The notes under the pieces were generated by a model. It did no database searches. It was not told where the DNA came from and saw only the letters and a program-made list of their open reading frames with translations. From positions 310,001 through 374,000 of the forward strand of contig NKIN01000004.1 of assembly GCA_002255905.1 (NCBI GenBank): a DNA stretch of 64,000 bases, written 5' to 3'. Of this stretch, positions 17,120-26,503 are shown in pieces. A program made the translations under genes and the position numbers. The stretch is from Burkholderiales bacterium PBB1. GTDB lineage: Bacteria > Pseudomonadota > Gammaproteobacteria > Burkholderiales > Burkholderiaceae_C. The stretch's first letter is position 1, and the number at the start of each line of letters is the position of its first letter.

Positions 17120-18229
17120 TCAGTCGGCAACCACCGTGGGCACGCGCATCGCCAGCGCACACATCAGCTCGTAGCCCACGGTGCCGGCCGCATGCGCGAC
17201 CTCGTCGATGGGCAACACGGCGCCACCTGGCCCCTGGCCCCACAGCGTGACCTCGCTGCCCACACATGCCGTGGGCACCGGTGTCAGATCGACCGTCACC
17301 ATGTCCATCGAGACGCGTCCGACCATCTCACAGCGCACCCCGTCGACCAGCATCGGGGTGCCGTTGGGTGCGCTGCGCGGGTAGCCATCGGCATAACCGC
17401 AGGCGACCACGCCGATGCGCATAGCCCGCGAGGCCGTGTAGCGGCTGCCGTAGCCCACGGTGTCGCCAGGCTGCAGGTCCTGCGTGGCGATCAGTTCGCT
17501 GCGCAGCGTCATCGCCGGCTGCAGGCCCCAGTCGGCGATGCCCCGCTCGGGGAAGTCAGGCGCAGAACCGTAGAGTGCGATGCCGGGGCGTACCCAGTCG
17601 CCCCGGACGGCAGCGTTCTCGGGCGCATGCCGCAGGGTCGCCGCGCTGTTGCACAGCGAGCGCTCGCCGGGCAGCTCGCGGGTCGCGGTGTCGAACACCG
17701 CCCACTGGCGGGCGATGCCACCGGCGGCATCGCTGCGGTCTGCATCGGCAAAGTGCGTCATCAGCGTGATGCTCTCCACCTGCGTCAAGCCACTCAGGCG
17801 CAACCAGGCCGAGCGGTAGGCCGACGGGGTGAAGCCCAGCCGGTTCATGCCGCTGTTGAGTTTCAGGAACACATGGTGTGGTGCCTGTGTCTTGTGGGCG
17901 GCCAGCCAGTCGATCTGCGCTTCGCGGTGCACCGTGTGCCACAGGTTCAGGCGCGAGCAGGTCTCCAGGTCGCGCGCCTCGAAGCAGCCTTCGAGCAGCA
18001 GGATCGGACCGCGCCAGCCGAGCGCGCGCAGGCGCTGTGCCTCGTCGAGGTCAAGCAAGGCGAAGCCATCGGCCCCTTGCAGTCCGGCAAAGGCACGCTC
18101 GATGCCGTGCCCATAGGCGTTGGCCTTGATGACGGCCCAGACGCGGGCATCGGGTGCGTGGACCTGCGCGCGCCGCAGGTTGTGCGCCAGCGCCTGCGGG
18201 TGAATCACGGCTTCGATGGGGCGTGGCAT
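17120..18229 (-). CDS. alr: Alanine racemase
   Basis: A 369-residue PLP-dependent racemase. Lys35 in [13 protein letters not shown] binds PLP, and [25 protein letters not shown] contains the catalytic Tyr. It interconverts L- and D-alanine for peptidoglycan. The ATG at 18229 ([14 protein letters not shown]) fits the family; the in-frame ATG at 18289 adds 20 residues with no homology pattern. It is divergent from lplT with 175 bp between starts. The D-alanine theme recurs in dat and the carboxypeptidase near 42 kb. Confidence 0.96.
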   Translation of the reverse strand: MPRPIEAVIHPQALAHNLRRAQVHAPDARVWAVIKANAYGHGIERAFAGLQGADGFALLDLDEAQRLRALGWRGPILLLEGCFEARDLETCSRLNLWHTVHREAQIDWLAAHKTQAPHHVFLKLNSGMNRLGFTPSAYRSAWLRLSGLTQVESITLMTHFADADRSDAAGGIARQWAVFDTATRELPGERSLCNSAATLRHAPENAAVRGDWVRPGIALYGSAPDFPERGIADWGLQPAMTLRSELIATQDLQPGDTVGYGSRYTASRAMRIGVVACGYADGYPRSAPNGTPMLVDGVRCEMVGRVSMDMVTVDLTPVPTACVGSEVTLWGQGPGGAVLPIDEVAHAAGTVGYELMCALAMRVPTVVAD

Positions 18230-18354
18230 GGGGTGATGTTTCGTGAAATCCCATTCTGCCGCACAGGCCCTCAAGCCCTTGCCGCGCACGGGCCTGCAGG
18301 ACCGTTCGGCGGCAGCCCGCGTGCTATAACCCGCGCCGCAAGGAGACCCGTCGG

Positions 18355-18408
18355 ATGCACGGATTCGTCATCATGCCGACCTGGAAACTGAGCGCCACCA
18401 GCGAATGA
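18355..18408 (+). CDS. Small leader ORF coupled to lplT (17 codons)
   Basis: ATG at 18355 to TGA at 18406-18408 encodes [18 protein letters not shown] strong Shine-Dalgarno AAGGAG (18340-18345) lies 9 nt upstream, and a TATAAC -10-like box (18325-18330) lies just before it. The TGA overlaps the lplT ATG as ATGA, while lplT has no ribosome site of its own. The arrangement predicts that ribosomes translate the peptide and re-initiate at lplT. No homologue is known to me, and only the DNA layout supports it as a gene. Confidence 0.5.
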   Translation: MHGFVIMPTWKLSATSE

Positions 18409-19682
18409 AAAAAGGTTTTTACACCATCATGGCGGCGCAGTTTTTCAGCTCGCTGGCTGATAACGCGCTGTTCGTGGCGGGGGTTGAACTGCTGAAAAGC
18501 TCGGGGCAGCCCGCGTGGCAGCCCGCCGCGCTGGTGCCCATGTTCGCGCTGTTCTATGTGATCCTGGCGCCCTTCGTCGGCGCGATCGCCGATGCGCTGC
18601 CCAAGGGCCGGGTGATGTTCTTCTCGAACCTCATCAAGGTTGTCGGCTGCCTGATGATGCTGTTCGGCAGCCACCCGCTGATGGCCTACGCCATCGTCGG
18701 GCTCGGTGCGGCGGCGTATTCCCCGGCCAAGTACGGCATCCTGACCGAGCTGCTGCCCAACTCGCAGCTGGTCAAGGCCAATGGCTGGATCGAGGGCCTG
18801 ACCATCCTGTCGATCATCCTCGGCGTGTTGCTCGGCGGGCAACTCATCGGCCACACCATTTCCAGCTACTTGCTGGCGTTCGATTTCCCCGGGTTCGACA
18901 CCGGGATCGACACTCCGCCCGAAGCGGCCATCGCGGCCATGGTGGGGCTCTATGCGCTGGCTGCCGCATTCAATCTGCGCATCCCGCGCACCGAGGCGCC
19001 GTTGCAGCCCATCGCCCACAGCGTGTTCGGGCTGGTGCGCGACTTCCAGACCTGCAACGTCCGCCTCTGGAGCGACAAGCTGGGCCAGATCTCGTTGGCC
19101 ACCACCACGTTGTTCTGGGGCGTTTCGGGCAACCTGCGCTACATCGTGCTGGCCTGGGCCGCGGTGGCGCTGAGCTACGAGACCACGCAGGCGTCGGCGC
19201 TGGTCGGCGTGGTCGCCATCGGCACCGCCGCCGGTGCCGTGGTGGCCTCGCTGCGCATGCGGCTCGATCAGGCCACATTCGTCATCCCACTGGGCATCGC
19301 CATGGGGCTGTTGGTGCTGGGCATGAACTTCATCACAAACCTGTGGGTTGCGGTGCCGTTCTTGATCCTGCTCGGCGCGCTGGGGGGCTTCCTGGTGGTG
19401 CCGATGAATGCCTTGTTGCAGCACCGCGGGCACAACCTGATGGGTGCGGGCCGGTCGATCGCGGTGCAGAACTTCAATGAGCAGGCGTGCATCCTGGTCC
19501 TGGGCGCCCTGTATGCCGGCATGACCAAGCTGGGCCTGTCGGCCTTCGGCGCAATCTCCATCTTCGGTGTGCTGGTGGCGGGGTTGATGTGGCTGATCCG
19601 CCGCTGGCATCAGCGCAACTGCATCAACCACCGGGTCGAAGTCGATCACCTGCTCGCGCTCGCGCGCAGCGACCAGCACTGA
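18405..19682 (+). CDS. lplT: Lysophospholipid transporter LplT
   Basis: A 425-residue major facilitator protein with about 12 membrane helices. The start (FYTIMAAQFFSSLADNALF) and AYSPAKYGILTELLP, NGWIEG and GAAAGAVVASLR segments are LplT signatures. It flips lysophosphatidylethanolamine across the inner membrane for re-acylation. The usual partner Aas acyltransferase is not adjacent. The ATG at 18405 fits the family start but has no Shine-Dalgarno; it overlaps the stop of the leader ORF at 18355. An EamA transporter follows immediately. Confidence 0.92.
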   Translation: MKKGFYTIMAAQFFSSLADNALFVAGVELLKSSGQPAWQPAALVPMFALFYVILAPFVGAIADALPKGRVMFFSNLIKVVGCLMMLFGSHPLMAYAIVGLGAAAYSPAKYGILTELLPNSQLVKANGWIEGLTILSIILGVLLGGQLIGHTISSYLLAFDFPGFDTGIDTPPEAAIAAMVGLYALAAAFNLRIPRTEAPLQPIAHSVFGLVRDFQTCNVRLWSDKLGQISLATTTLFWGVSGNLRYIVLAWAAVALSYETTQASALVGVVAIGTAAGAVVASLRMRLDQATFVIPLGIAMGLLVLGMNFITNLWVAVPFLILLGALGGFLVVPMNALLQHRGHNLMGAGRSIAVQNFNEQACILVLGALYAGMTKLGLSAFGAISIFGVLVAGLMWLIRRWHQRNCINHRVEVDHLLALARSDQH

Positions 19683-20593
19683 ACACCGCAGCATCCATCG
19701 GCGCGCGCTGGGCGGCACTCGCACTGGTCTTCAACGCGCTGGTGTGGGGCTTGTCGTGGTGGCCGTTTCGACAGCTCGAAGCGCAGGGCATCCACCCGCT
19801 GTGGGCCACGGTACTGGTCTATGTCCCCACGGCGGTGGTGATCGCGATGGTGCGTCCCGGCGCCGTCATTCAATTGCTGCGCGGTCGTTCTCTTTGGGTG
19901 GTCATGCTGGCAGCCGGCGCCACCAACGCGGCCTTCAACTGGGCCACCGTGGTGGGCGACGTGGTGCGGGTGGTGCTGCTGTTCTATCTGATGCCACTGT
20001 GGTCGGTGCTGCTCGCACGCTGGATCCTGAAGGAATCGTTGACGCGGGTGGCTGGCATCCGGATGGCGCTGGCGCTGGTCGGTGCAGCCATCGTGCTGGG
20101 TGAACCCGGTGCTGGGGGTGCACCGGTGCTGCCGCTGCCGCAGTCGCTGGCCGACTGGCTCGGCGTGCTCGGCGGTTTCTGCTTTGCGCTGAACAATGTG
20201 ATGCTCAAGCGGTCTGCCCATCTTCCCGAGGAGGGCCGTGTGCTGGCGATGTTCGTCGGTGGCGCGGTGGTGGCGGGGATGCTGGCCGTCGGGCTCAGTG
20301 TGCAAGGCGACATCGGCTGGCCGTTGTCGAGTGGCGTCGCTGCCCGGCCGTGGTGGGTGCCGGCGATGGTGTTGACGCTGAGCGCGCTGTTCCTGTGCAG
20401 CAACCTGGCGCTGCAGTTCGGTGCCGTGCGGCTGCCGGTCGAGGTCAGCTCGGTGCTGATGCTTAGCGAGGTGCTGTTCGCGTCGGTGTCGGCGGCCCTG
20501 CTGGGCGCCGGGCAGATCACCGCTCGCTTGCTGCTGGGTGGCGCCTTGATCGTGCTCACCGCGGTGTGGGCCGCGCGCGAACCCTCGCACTGA
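19679..20593 (+). CDS. EamA/DMT-family transporter
   Basis: About 304 residues with ten predicted membrane helices in two EamA repeats (ALVFNALVWGLSWWPFRQL in the first, FCFALNNVMLKRSA in the second). Members export metabolites such as amino acids; the substrate here is unknown. The start is uncertain: there is no ATG, GTG or TTG at the right place. The CTG at 19679 overlaps the lplT stop (CTGA) and gives normal length. The open frame runs back to an ATG at 19487 inside lplT, which is improbable. Confidence 0.8.
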   Translation: MNTAASIGARWAALALVFNALVWGLSWWPFRQLEAQGIHPLWATVLVYVPTAVVIAMVRPGAVIQLLRGRSLWVVMLAAGATNAAFNWATVVGDVVRVVLLFYLMPLWSVLLARWILKESLTRVAGIRMALALVGAAIVLGEPGAGGAPVLPLPQSLADWLGVLGGFCFALNNVMLKRSAHLPEEGRVLAMFVGGAVVAGMLAVGLSVQGDIGWPLSSGVAARPWWVPAMVLTLSALFLCSNLALQFGAVRLPVEVSSVLMLSEVLFASVSAALLGAGQITARLLLGGALIVLTAVWAAREPSH

Positions 20594-20647
20594 GCGGGGA
20601 GCCGCAGCGCTGCGCCCGGGCCCGGGGATACGATCCGGTGTTGCCAG

Positions 20648-20666
20648 GCCGTCGCGCAGCGACGGC
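20648..20666. other. Hairpin between the EamA gene and the peroxidase gene
   Basis: A perfect 8-bp inverted repeat GCCGTCGC/GCGACGGC encloses the triplet GCA, 55 bp after the EamA-transporter stop and 26 bp before the peroxidase ATG. It has no T-tract. It has the same shape as the hairpin at 40287-40305. Confidence 0.4.
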
Positions 20667-20692
20667 GACAAATTCATCACCCGAGGTTTTCG

Positions 20693-21190
20693 ATGACTGC
20701 ACCCAGCCCCACCGCCTTCGATTTCGACGCCATCGCGATCGATGGCACGCCCAGCCCTTTGTCGGCGCAGCGCGGTCGCGTGCTGCTGATCGTCAACACC
20801 GCCAGCGCCTGCGGTTTCACCCCGCAGTTTGCCGGGCTCGAAGCGCTGTGGAAGGCCCACGGCGAGCGCGGCCTGACGGTGATCGGATTCCCTTGCAACC
20901 AGTTCGGCGCGCAGGACCCGGGCAGTGATGCGGAGATCGGCAGCTTCTGCCAGAAGAACTACGGCGTCACCTTTCCGATGATGAGCAAGGTCGACGTGAA
21001 CGGCGCCTCGGCACACCCGCTGTGGAAGTGGCTGACCGCCGAGGCCCCGGGCCTGCTGGGCACCAAGGCCATCAAGTGGAACTTCACCAAGTTCCTGATC
21101 GGTCGCGATGGCCAGGTCATCAGACGCTACGCACCTACCGACACGCCAGCCTCGTTGAACGCCGACATCGAAGCTGCGCTGTCGGCCTGA
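20693..21190 (+). CDS. Glutathione peroxidase (Cys type)
   Basis: A 165-residue peroxidase. The peroxidatic Cys40 in NTASACGFTPQ replaces selenocysteine. The tetrad partners are in FPCNQFG (Gln) and KWNFTKFLI (Trp, Asn). Cys-type bacterial members often use thioredoxin rather than glutathione to reduce lipid and hydrogen peroxides. There is no signal peptide, so it is cytoplasmic. It is followed 55 bp later by tyrB; cotranscription is possible. Confidence 0.93.
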   Translation: MTAPSPTAFDFDAIAIDGTPSPLSAQRGRVLLIVNTASACGFTPQFAGLEALWKAHGERGLTVIGFPCNQFGAQDPGSDAEIGSFCQKNYGVTFPMMSKVDVNGASAHPLWKWLTAEAPGLLGTKAIKWNFTKFLIGRDGQVIRRYAPTDTPASLNADIEAALSA

Positions 21191-21245
21191 AGGCGTTGCC
21201 CGCGCCGTCGCCGTCATTCCTCTCATTTCTGTCCCACACGTCTCC

Positions 21246-22442
21246 ATGTTCGAGCACATCGATCCTTACGCCGGCGACCCGATCCTGACGCTGAACGAAT
21301 CGTTCGGCCGTGACCCGCGGGCGCACAAGATCAACCTGTCGATCGGCATCTACTTCGACGACGCGGGCCGCCTGCCGGTGATGGCCGCGGTGCGCGAAGC
21401 CGAGACGGCGATGCTGCAGCACATCGGTGCCCGGCCCTACCAGCCGATGGAAGGGGCGGCGAACTACCGGCTGGCGGTCCAGCACCTGCTGTTCGGTCCA
21501 GGGCATGAAGCCGTCCAGAGCGGCCGCATCGCGACGGTGCAGACCATTGGTGGCTCGGGCGGGCTGAAGGTCGGTGGCGATTTCCTCAAGCGCTATTTCC
21601 CGGGTTCGCAGGTGTGGGTCAGCGACCCGACCTGGGACAACCACCGCGCAATGTTCGAGGGTGCCGGCTTTGCGGTGCACACCTACCCCTACTACGACGC
21701 GGCCGGCGGTGGCCTGAAGTTCGGCGAGATGCTGGCGGCATTCCGGGCCTTGCCCGAACAGAGCATCGTGCTGCTGCATGCCTGCTGCCATAACCCGACC
21801 GGTGTCGACCTGAGCGCCGCGCAGTGGGCGGAGCTGATCCCGGTGATCCGCGCGCGGCGGCTGATCCCGTACGTCGACATCGCCTACCAGGGCTTCGGCG
21901 ACGGCATCGACGAAGACGCCGCCGCGATCCGCGCGCTGGCCGACGCGGACATTGCTTTTTTCTGTGCCAGCTCGTTTTCAAAGAGCTTCTCGCTGTACGG
22001 CGAGCGCTGCGGTGCCCTCAGCGTGGTCTGCCCCAACGCCGCCGAAGCCGAACTCGTGCTCGGCCAATTGCGTGCCACCGTGCGCAAGAACTACAGCAGC
22101 CCGCCCACGCACGGTGGGCAGATCGTCGCCCGCGTGCTCCAGACCCCGGCGCTGCGTGCCCAGTGGGCGGCCGAGCTCGATGCGATGCGCCAGCGTATCC
22201 ATGCAATGCGCCAGCGCCTGCACGCCGTGCTGGGCGACAAGCTGCCGGGGTGCAACGTCGATTACTTCGTCCGCCAGCGGGGCATGTTCAGCTACACCGG
22301 GCTGACTCCCGCGCAGGCAGACCGCTTGCGCGAAGAGCACGCGGTCTACGTGCTGCGCTCGGGGCGCATGTGCGTGGCCGGCCTGAACTCGTCGAACGTC
22401 GACGCGACGGCGGTGGCGATGGCGGCTGTGCTCGCCGGGTAG
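21246..22442 (+). CDS. tyrB: Aromatic amino acid aminotransferase
   Basis: A 398-residue class I aminotransferase of the aspartate/aromatic type. The PLP lysine is Lys246 (SSFSKSFSLYGERCG); other blocks are HACCHNPTGVD and the Arg-containing MCVAGLNSSN near the C-terminus. It forms tyrosine and phenylalanine from their keto acids, usually also accepting aspartate. TyrB and AspC are hard to separate by eye; TyrB is preferred for the overall pattern (SKSFSLYGERCGALS). Confidence 0.88.
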   Translation: MFEHIDPYAGDPILTLNESFGRDPRAHKINLSIGIYFDDAGRLPVMAAVREAETAMLQHIGARPYQPMEGAANYRLAVQHLLFGPGHEAVQSGRIATVQTIGGSGGLKVGGDFLKRYFPGSQVWVSDPTWDNHRAMFEGAGFAVHTYPYYDAAGGGLKFGEMLAAFRALPEQSIVLLHACCHNPTGVDLSAAQWAELIPVIRARRLIPYVDIAYQGFGDGIDEDAAAIRALADADIAFFCASSFSKSFSLYGERCGALSVVCPNAAEAELVLGQLRATVRKNYSSPPTHGGQIVARVLQTPALRAQWAAELDAMRQRIHAMRQRLHAVLGDKLPGCNVDYFVRQRGMFSYTGLTPAQADRLREEHAVYVLRSGRMCVAGLNSSNVDATAVAMAAVLAG

Positions 22443-22583
22443 CTCTCCAACGGTGTCGGAAGGCGGTCGAGCCACCTCAACGGGTGCTCAACCGGGTGCA
22501 GCAACACCGAGCTGGCTCAAGTCAGCGGCTGGTTGTGCCGAAATGGACCCAAGAGGCGTGTATTCCCGACGCTTGGTCTGTCC

Positions 22584-23921
22584 ATGAAATCTGACACCGT
22601 CATCGAAACCATCGAAGTCGCCGCGTTGACCATCGGCATGCACATCCACCTGGACGGTGGCTGGATGTCGCACCCGTTTCCGCGGTCCAGCTTCAAGATT
22701 TCCAGTCCTGAGCAGATTGCGACGCTGCGCTCGCTGGGCTTGCAGCGCGTGCGCTGGAGCCCGCAGGACAGCGATTTCAGCCACAGCACCGGCCGCTGGG
22801 ACACCGCCAGCCTGACAGGCGCTTCAGGCATGGACACCGCGGCGCCGGTGGCCTCCGATCTGCCGGCTCCCGCACCTGACAGCGCTGCCGAGGTCGCACC
22901 TGCCGTGAATGCGCCCACGCCGCAGGATCTCCGCCGTGCCGCACTGGCGGCTCAGCGTGCGGCACTGGCCGCCTGCGAGCGGCAGTTCGCCGACGCCACG
23001 CGCGTGGCCAAACAGGTCTTCGACGGGGTGGCGACCCAACCGGTCGCTGCCCGCCACAGTGCGCAGGCCCTGACACAGCAACTGGTCGATCAGATGATCG
23101 GCAGCCAGGAGCTGTGCATCCGGCTGCTCAGCGAGGGTGCCGGTGACAAGGCCGGCGCGCACGCATTGAACGTCAGCGTGATCTCGCTGCTGATGGGCCG
23201 CACCTTCAACCTCAGCGAGGCCGAGATGCTCGACCTCGGGCTGGGCGCGCTGCTGCACGACATCGGCAAGGCCGAGCTGCCGGAACGCTTTCGCCACCGT
23301 GAAGAACACTTCAACGCCTCCGAGCACAAGCTCTACGAGTCGCATGTCTCACTGGGCATCGCCCAGGCCCGGCGGATGGAGCTGGCCCCCGGAGCGTCGC
23401 TGGTCATCGCCCAGCACCACGAACACATCGACGGCAGCGGCTTTCCGCTGAAGCTGCAAAGCGACCGCACGACCGTGCCCTCGCGCATCGTGTCGCTGGT
23501 CGATCGCTACGACAAGCTGTGCAACCCCGCCAATCCGAGCAAGGCCATCACGCCGCACGAGGCGGTGGCGCTGATGTTTGCGCAGGGCAAGAACAAGTAC
23601 GACCCGGCCATCCTTGGCGCCTTCATCAAGATGATGGGCGTGTACCCGGCCGGCTCGGTGGTGCAGCTCACCGACGATCGCTACGCCATGGTGGTCGGTG
23701 TCAACTCCTCGCGGCCGCTGAAGCCGAAGGTGCTCGTGCACGAGCCCGGCGTGCCGCGCGATGAGGCGCTGGTGCTGGATCTCGAAACCGTCAGCGGTCT
23801 GGGCATCCGGCGCAGCCTGAAGCCGCTGGCCTTGCCACCCCGCACGCTCGATTACCTGTCGCCACGGCCGCGGGTCAGCTACTTCTTCGAGCCGACGCAG
23901 GACAGCGGGGCGCTGGCGTGA
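22584..23921 (+). CDS. HD-GYP cyclic-di-GMP phosphodiesterase with DUF3391
   Basis: 445 residues. An N-terminal DUF3391-type segment (about 1-85: VAALTIGMHIHLDGGWMSHPF) precedes an HD-GYP domain. The metal-binding HD is His225-Asp226 (LLHDIGK), followed by HHEHIDGSGFP, in which the name-giving GYP reads GFP (286-288). All metal-ligand histidines look intact, so c-di-GMP hydrolysis to GMP is expected. The ATG at 22584 is chosen over 22533 because the domain begins there. The stop overlaps or nearly touches the next gene, another c-di-GMP enzyme. Confidence 0.88.
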   Translation: MKSDTVIETIEVAALTIGMHIHLDGGWMSHPFPRSSFKISSPEQIATLRSLGLQRVRWSPQDSDFSHSTGRWDTASLTGASGMDTAAPVASDLPAPAPDSAAEVAPAVNAPTPQDLRRAALAAQRAALAACERQFADATRVAKQVFDGVATQPVAARHSAQALTQQLVDQMIGSQELCIRLLSEGAGDKAGAHALNVSVISLLMGRTFNLSEAEMLDLGLGALLHDIGKAELPERFRHREEHFNASEHKLYESHVSLGIAQARRMELAPGASLVIAQHHEHIDGSGFPLKLQSDRTTVPSRIVSLVDRYDKLCNPANPSKAITPHEAVALMFAQGKNKYDPAILGAFIKMMGVYPAGSVVQLTDDRYAMVVGVNSSRPLKPKVLVHEPGVPRDEALVLDLETVSGLGIRRSLKPLALPPRTLDYLSPRPRVSYFFEPTQDSGALA

Positions 23922-23923
23922 GG

Positions 23924-26134
23924 ATGTCGCGCAATCCGCCGCCCGCCACCACCACGGTGCCTGCACCGGTGGTGCCGGCCCGACGTGTGCGCAGCGGCGA
24001 TGGGGCGTCGGGTGCGCCGTCGCTGAACCAGCGCGCCATCGACGCCTGGCTGATGCCACCGCGCGCGCTGATCGAAGGCCTGCTCGATGCGGTCTGGCTG
24101 GTCGACCCGGAAAGCCTGCGCATCGTCGCGGCGAATGCCGCCTGCGGCACCCTGCTCGCTGTCGATGCCACCAGCCTGTGCGGGCAGGACATGCTGAGTC
24201 TGGCGGCCACCCCGGAAGACATGGCGTTCTGGCAGGAGGCGGCACTCGGTTGGGCCGACAGCGTCGAGTCGCACAGCTGGGTGCGGCGCGCCGATGGTGA
24301 ATTGGTGGCGGTGCTGCGGCGTGTCAGCCGGGTGATGCTCTCGTCGGACAAGGCGCTGTTCATGGTCGTGATGCACGACCGCAGCAGCGAGCGACGGGCG
24401 GAAGACGAATTGGCAGACCGGCTCGCCGAACTGGCCGCGACGCTGGAATCCACGCACGACGGCATCCTGGTCACGGACACCAATGGCCGCATCCGCAACT
24501 TCAACCAGCGCTTTGCCGCCCTGTGGGAGCTGCCCGACAGCCTGATGGTGCAGCGCGACGACGACGCCATCCTGTCGTGGATGCTGCGCCGCGTGGTCGA
24601 ACCTGCCGAGTACATGCGCCGGCTGGCCGCCATCGATGGGGTGCCCCAGATGCAGGCCAGCGACACCGTGACGCTGATCGGTGGCCGGGTGCTCGAGCGC
24701 GTCACGCTGCCGCAGTGCAGCCGCGGCAAGACGATCGGCCGTGTGTATTCCTTCCGCGACATCAGCGAGCGTCTGGAGGCCAACCGGCGCATCGAAACCC
24801 TGTCGCATACCGATGCCTTGACCGGGTTGCCGAACCGCCGCACGTTGCTCAGCCGCATCGACTACGCGCTGGCACTCGCACAGCGTGAAGGTGTTCCGTT
24901 CGCGCTGCTGTTCCTGAACCTCGACCGCTTCAAGCACATCAACGACACCCTCGGCCACAGCATGGGCGACCGGGTTCTGATCGAGGTGGCCGAGCGCCTG
25001 CTGCTGACACTCCGGCAGGTGGACACGGTCGCCCGCCTCGGTGCCGACGAGTATGTGCTGCTGGTCCATCAGGCCGATGCCGCGGGCGCCGAAGGCAGCG
25101 CGCGCCGCGTGCTCGACGCCATGCAGCGCCCTTTCACCCTTGATGACCTGAGCTTCACCGTCACCTGCAGCGTCGGCATTTCCCTGCACCCCGGCGACGG
25201 CAGCACCGCCGACGAAATGCTGCAGGCCGCCGATGCGGCGATGAACGAAGCACGCGAAAGCGGTCGCGCGGGGTTCCGGTTCCACCAGGCGCGCGCCGAA
25301 AGCACATCGAAGCTGCGCACGCGGATGAAGCTCGACCACGCGATGCGCCAGGCGCTGGCAGCCGGCCGCTTCCGGCTGCACTACCAGCCGCAGGTCGAGC
25401 TGAAGAGCGGCGAGATCGTCGGCGCTGAGGCGCTGATCCGCTGGCGCGATCCCGAGCTCGGCGACGTGCCACCGGTCGAGTTCATCCCGGTGGCCGAGCG
25501 CAGCGGCTTCATCGTGTCCATCGGCAGCTGGGTGCTGCGCCAGGCGGTGCAACAAGCGGCGCTGTGGCGCGAGCAGGGGCGCCATCTGCTGATGTCCATC
25601 AACGTCTCTGCGCTGCAGTTCCAGCAGGCCGATTTCGTCGACAGCGTGGCCCGGGCACTGGCCGAGGTGGGCCTGGATCCGCAGTGGCTCGAGCTCGAGC
25701 TCACCGAGTCGATCCTGATCCAGGATGCCCAGGAAGCCCTGCACCGCCTTCAGGCGCTGGCTGAGCTGGGCGTGAAGCTGGCGATCGACGACTTCGGCAC
25801 CGGCTACTCGAGCCTGGCCTACCTGAAACGTTTTCCGATCAGCCGGCTCAAGATCGACCGCAGCTTCATCCAGGGGCTGCCTGGCGATGAAAGCGATGCT
25901 GGCATCGTGCGGGCGATCGCCAACATGGCGCGTGCGCTGCGGCTGGAGCTGATTGCCGAAGGCGTGGAGAGCGAAGCCCAGCGGCAATTCATGCTGCAGG
26001 TCGGCTGCGAGCAGTACCAGGGCTTCCTGACGTCTCCGGCCATTGACGTGGTGTCGTTCGAGGCGATGCTCGATCGCCGTCGGCTGGCTGCCACCGAGCT
26101 GTCCGCCGCGCCCAACGACACACCGCCGCACTGA
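23924..26134 (+). CDS. PAS-GGDEF-EAL protein with degenerate GGDEF
   Basis: 736 residues. Two PAS domains (about 40-155 and 170-275) are followed by a GGDEF domain and an EAL domain. The GGDEF signature reads GADEY at 373-377, so cyclase activity is doubtful. The EAL motif is intact (502-504, EALIRW), with downstream DDFGTGYSSLAYLKRFP and KIDRSFI, so phosphodiesterase activity is likely. A GTG at 23918 overlapping the HD-GYP stop (GTGA) is an alternative start. The adjacent HD-GYP gene suggests a coupled pair that lowers c-di-GMP. Confidence 0.9.
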   Translation: MSRNPPPATTTVPAPVVPARRVRSGDGASGAPSLNQRAIDAWLMPPRALIEGLLDAVWLVDPESLRIVAANAACGTLLAVDATSLCGQDMLSLAATPEDMAFWQEAALGWADSVESHSWVRRADGELVAVLRRVSRVMLSSDKALFMVVMHDRSSERRAEDELADRLAELAATLESTHDGILVTDTNGRIRNFNQRFAALWELPDSLMVQRDDDAILSWMLRRVVEPAEYMRRLAAIDGVPQMQASDTVTLIGGRVLERVTLPQCSRGKTIGRVYSFRDISERLEANRRIETLSHTDALTGLPNRRTLLSRIDYALALAQREGVPFALLFLNLDRFKHINDTLGHSMGDRVLIEVAERLLLTLRQVDTVARLGADEYVLLVHQADAAGAEGSARRVLDAMQRPFTLDDLSFTVTCSVGISLHPGDGSTADEMLQAADAAMNEARESGRAGFRFHQARAESTSKLRTRMKLDHAMRQALAAGRFRLHYQPQVELKSGEIVGAEALIRWRDPELGDVPPVEFIPVAERSGFIVSIGSWVLRQAVQQAALWREQGRHLLMSINVSALQFQQADFVDSVARALAEVGLDPQWLELELTESILIQDAQEALHRLQALAELGVKLAIDDFGTGYSSLAYLKRFPISRLKIDRSFIQGLPGDESDAGIVRAIANMARALRLELIAEGVESEAQRQFMLQVGCEQYQGFLTSPAIDVVSFEAMLDRRRLAATELSAAPNDTPPH

Positions 26135-26187
26135 GCCGACGCACAATCTGCCACTGAGCGCTGCTTCCAGCGCGATCCCGGGGCACG

Positions 26188-26499
26188 ATGATCTACAAGT
26201 TCAAATCCAAGGCCGCGAGCGACCTCGTCATGCTGGGTCCGCAGGCTGAGCAGATCCTGCGCATCGTGGGCAAGGAGCCATCGGCCCAGGGTATCTTCGA
26301 GGTGAACAGCATGCCGGCGGCGATCAAGGCGATCGAGCAAGCCGTCGCGGCCGAAGAAGCCGCTGGCAGCACGGGCGCGGCCGGCGCCGCCCCGGACGAC
26401 TCCGCCGATCGCATCGGTTTGAGGCCGCGCGCCTGGCCGTTCCTCGAGATGCTCAAACGCTGCCACGCCGAAGGTGCGATCATCGTCTGGGGTGTGTGA
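26188..26499 (+). CDS. DUF1840 protein
   Basis: A 103-residue small protein with the DUF1840 start MIYKFKSKAASDLVMLGPQAEQILRI, a variable Ala/Glu middle, and a conserved end (WPFLEMLKRCHAEGAIIVWGV). The family is mostly beta- and gammaproteobacterial and of unknown function. It lies 4 bp before the histidine phosphatase gene and is probably cotranscribed with it. Confidence 0.82.
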   Translation: MIYKFKSKAASDLVMLGPQAEQILRIVGKEPSAQGIFEVNSMPAAIKAIEQAVAAEEAAGSTGAAGAAPDDSADRIGLRPRAWPFLEMLKRCHAEGAIIVWGV

Positions 26500-26503
26500 G
26501 GTG

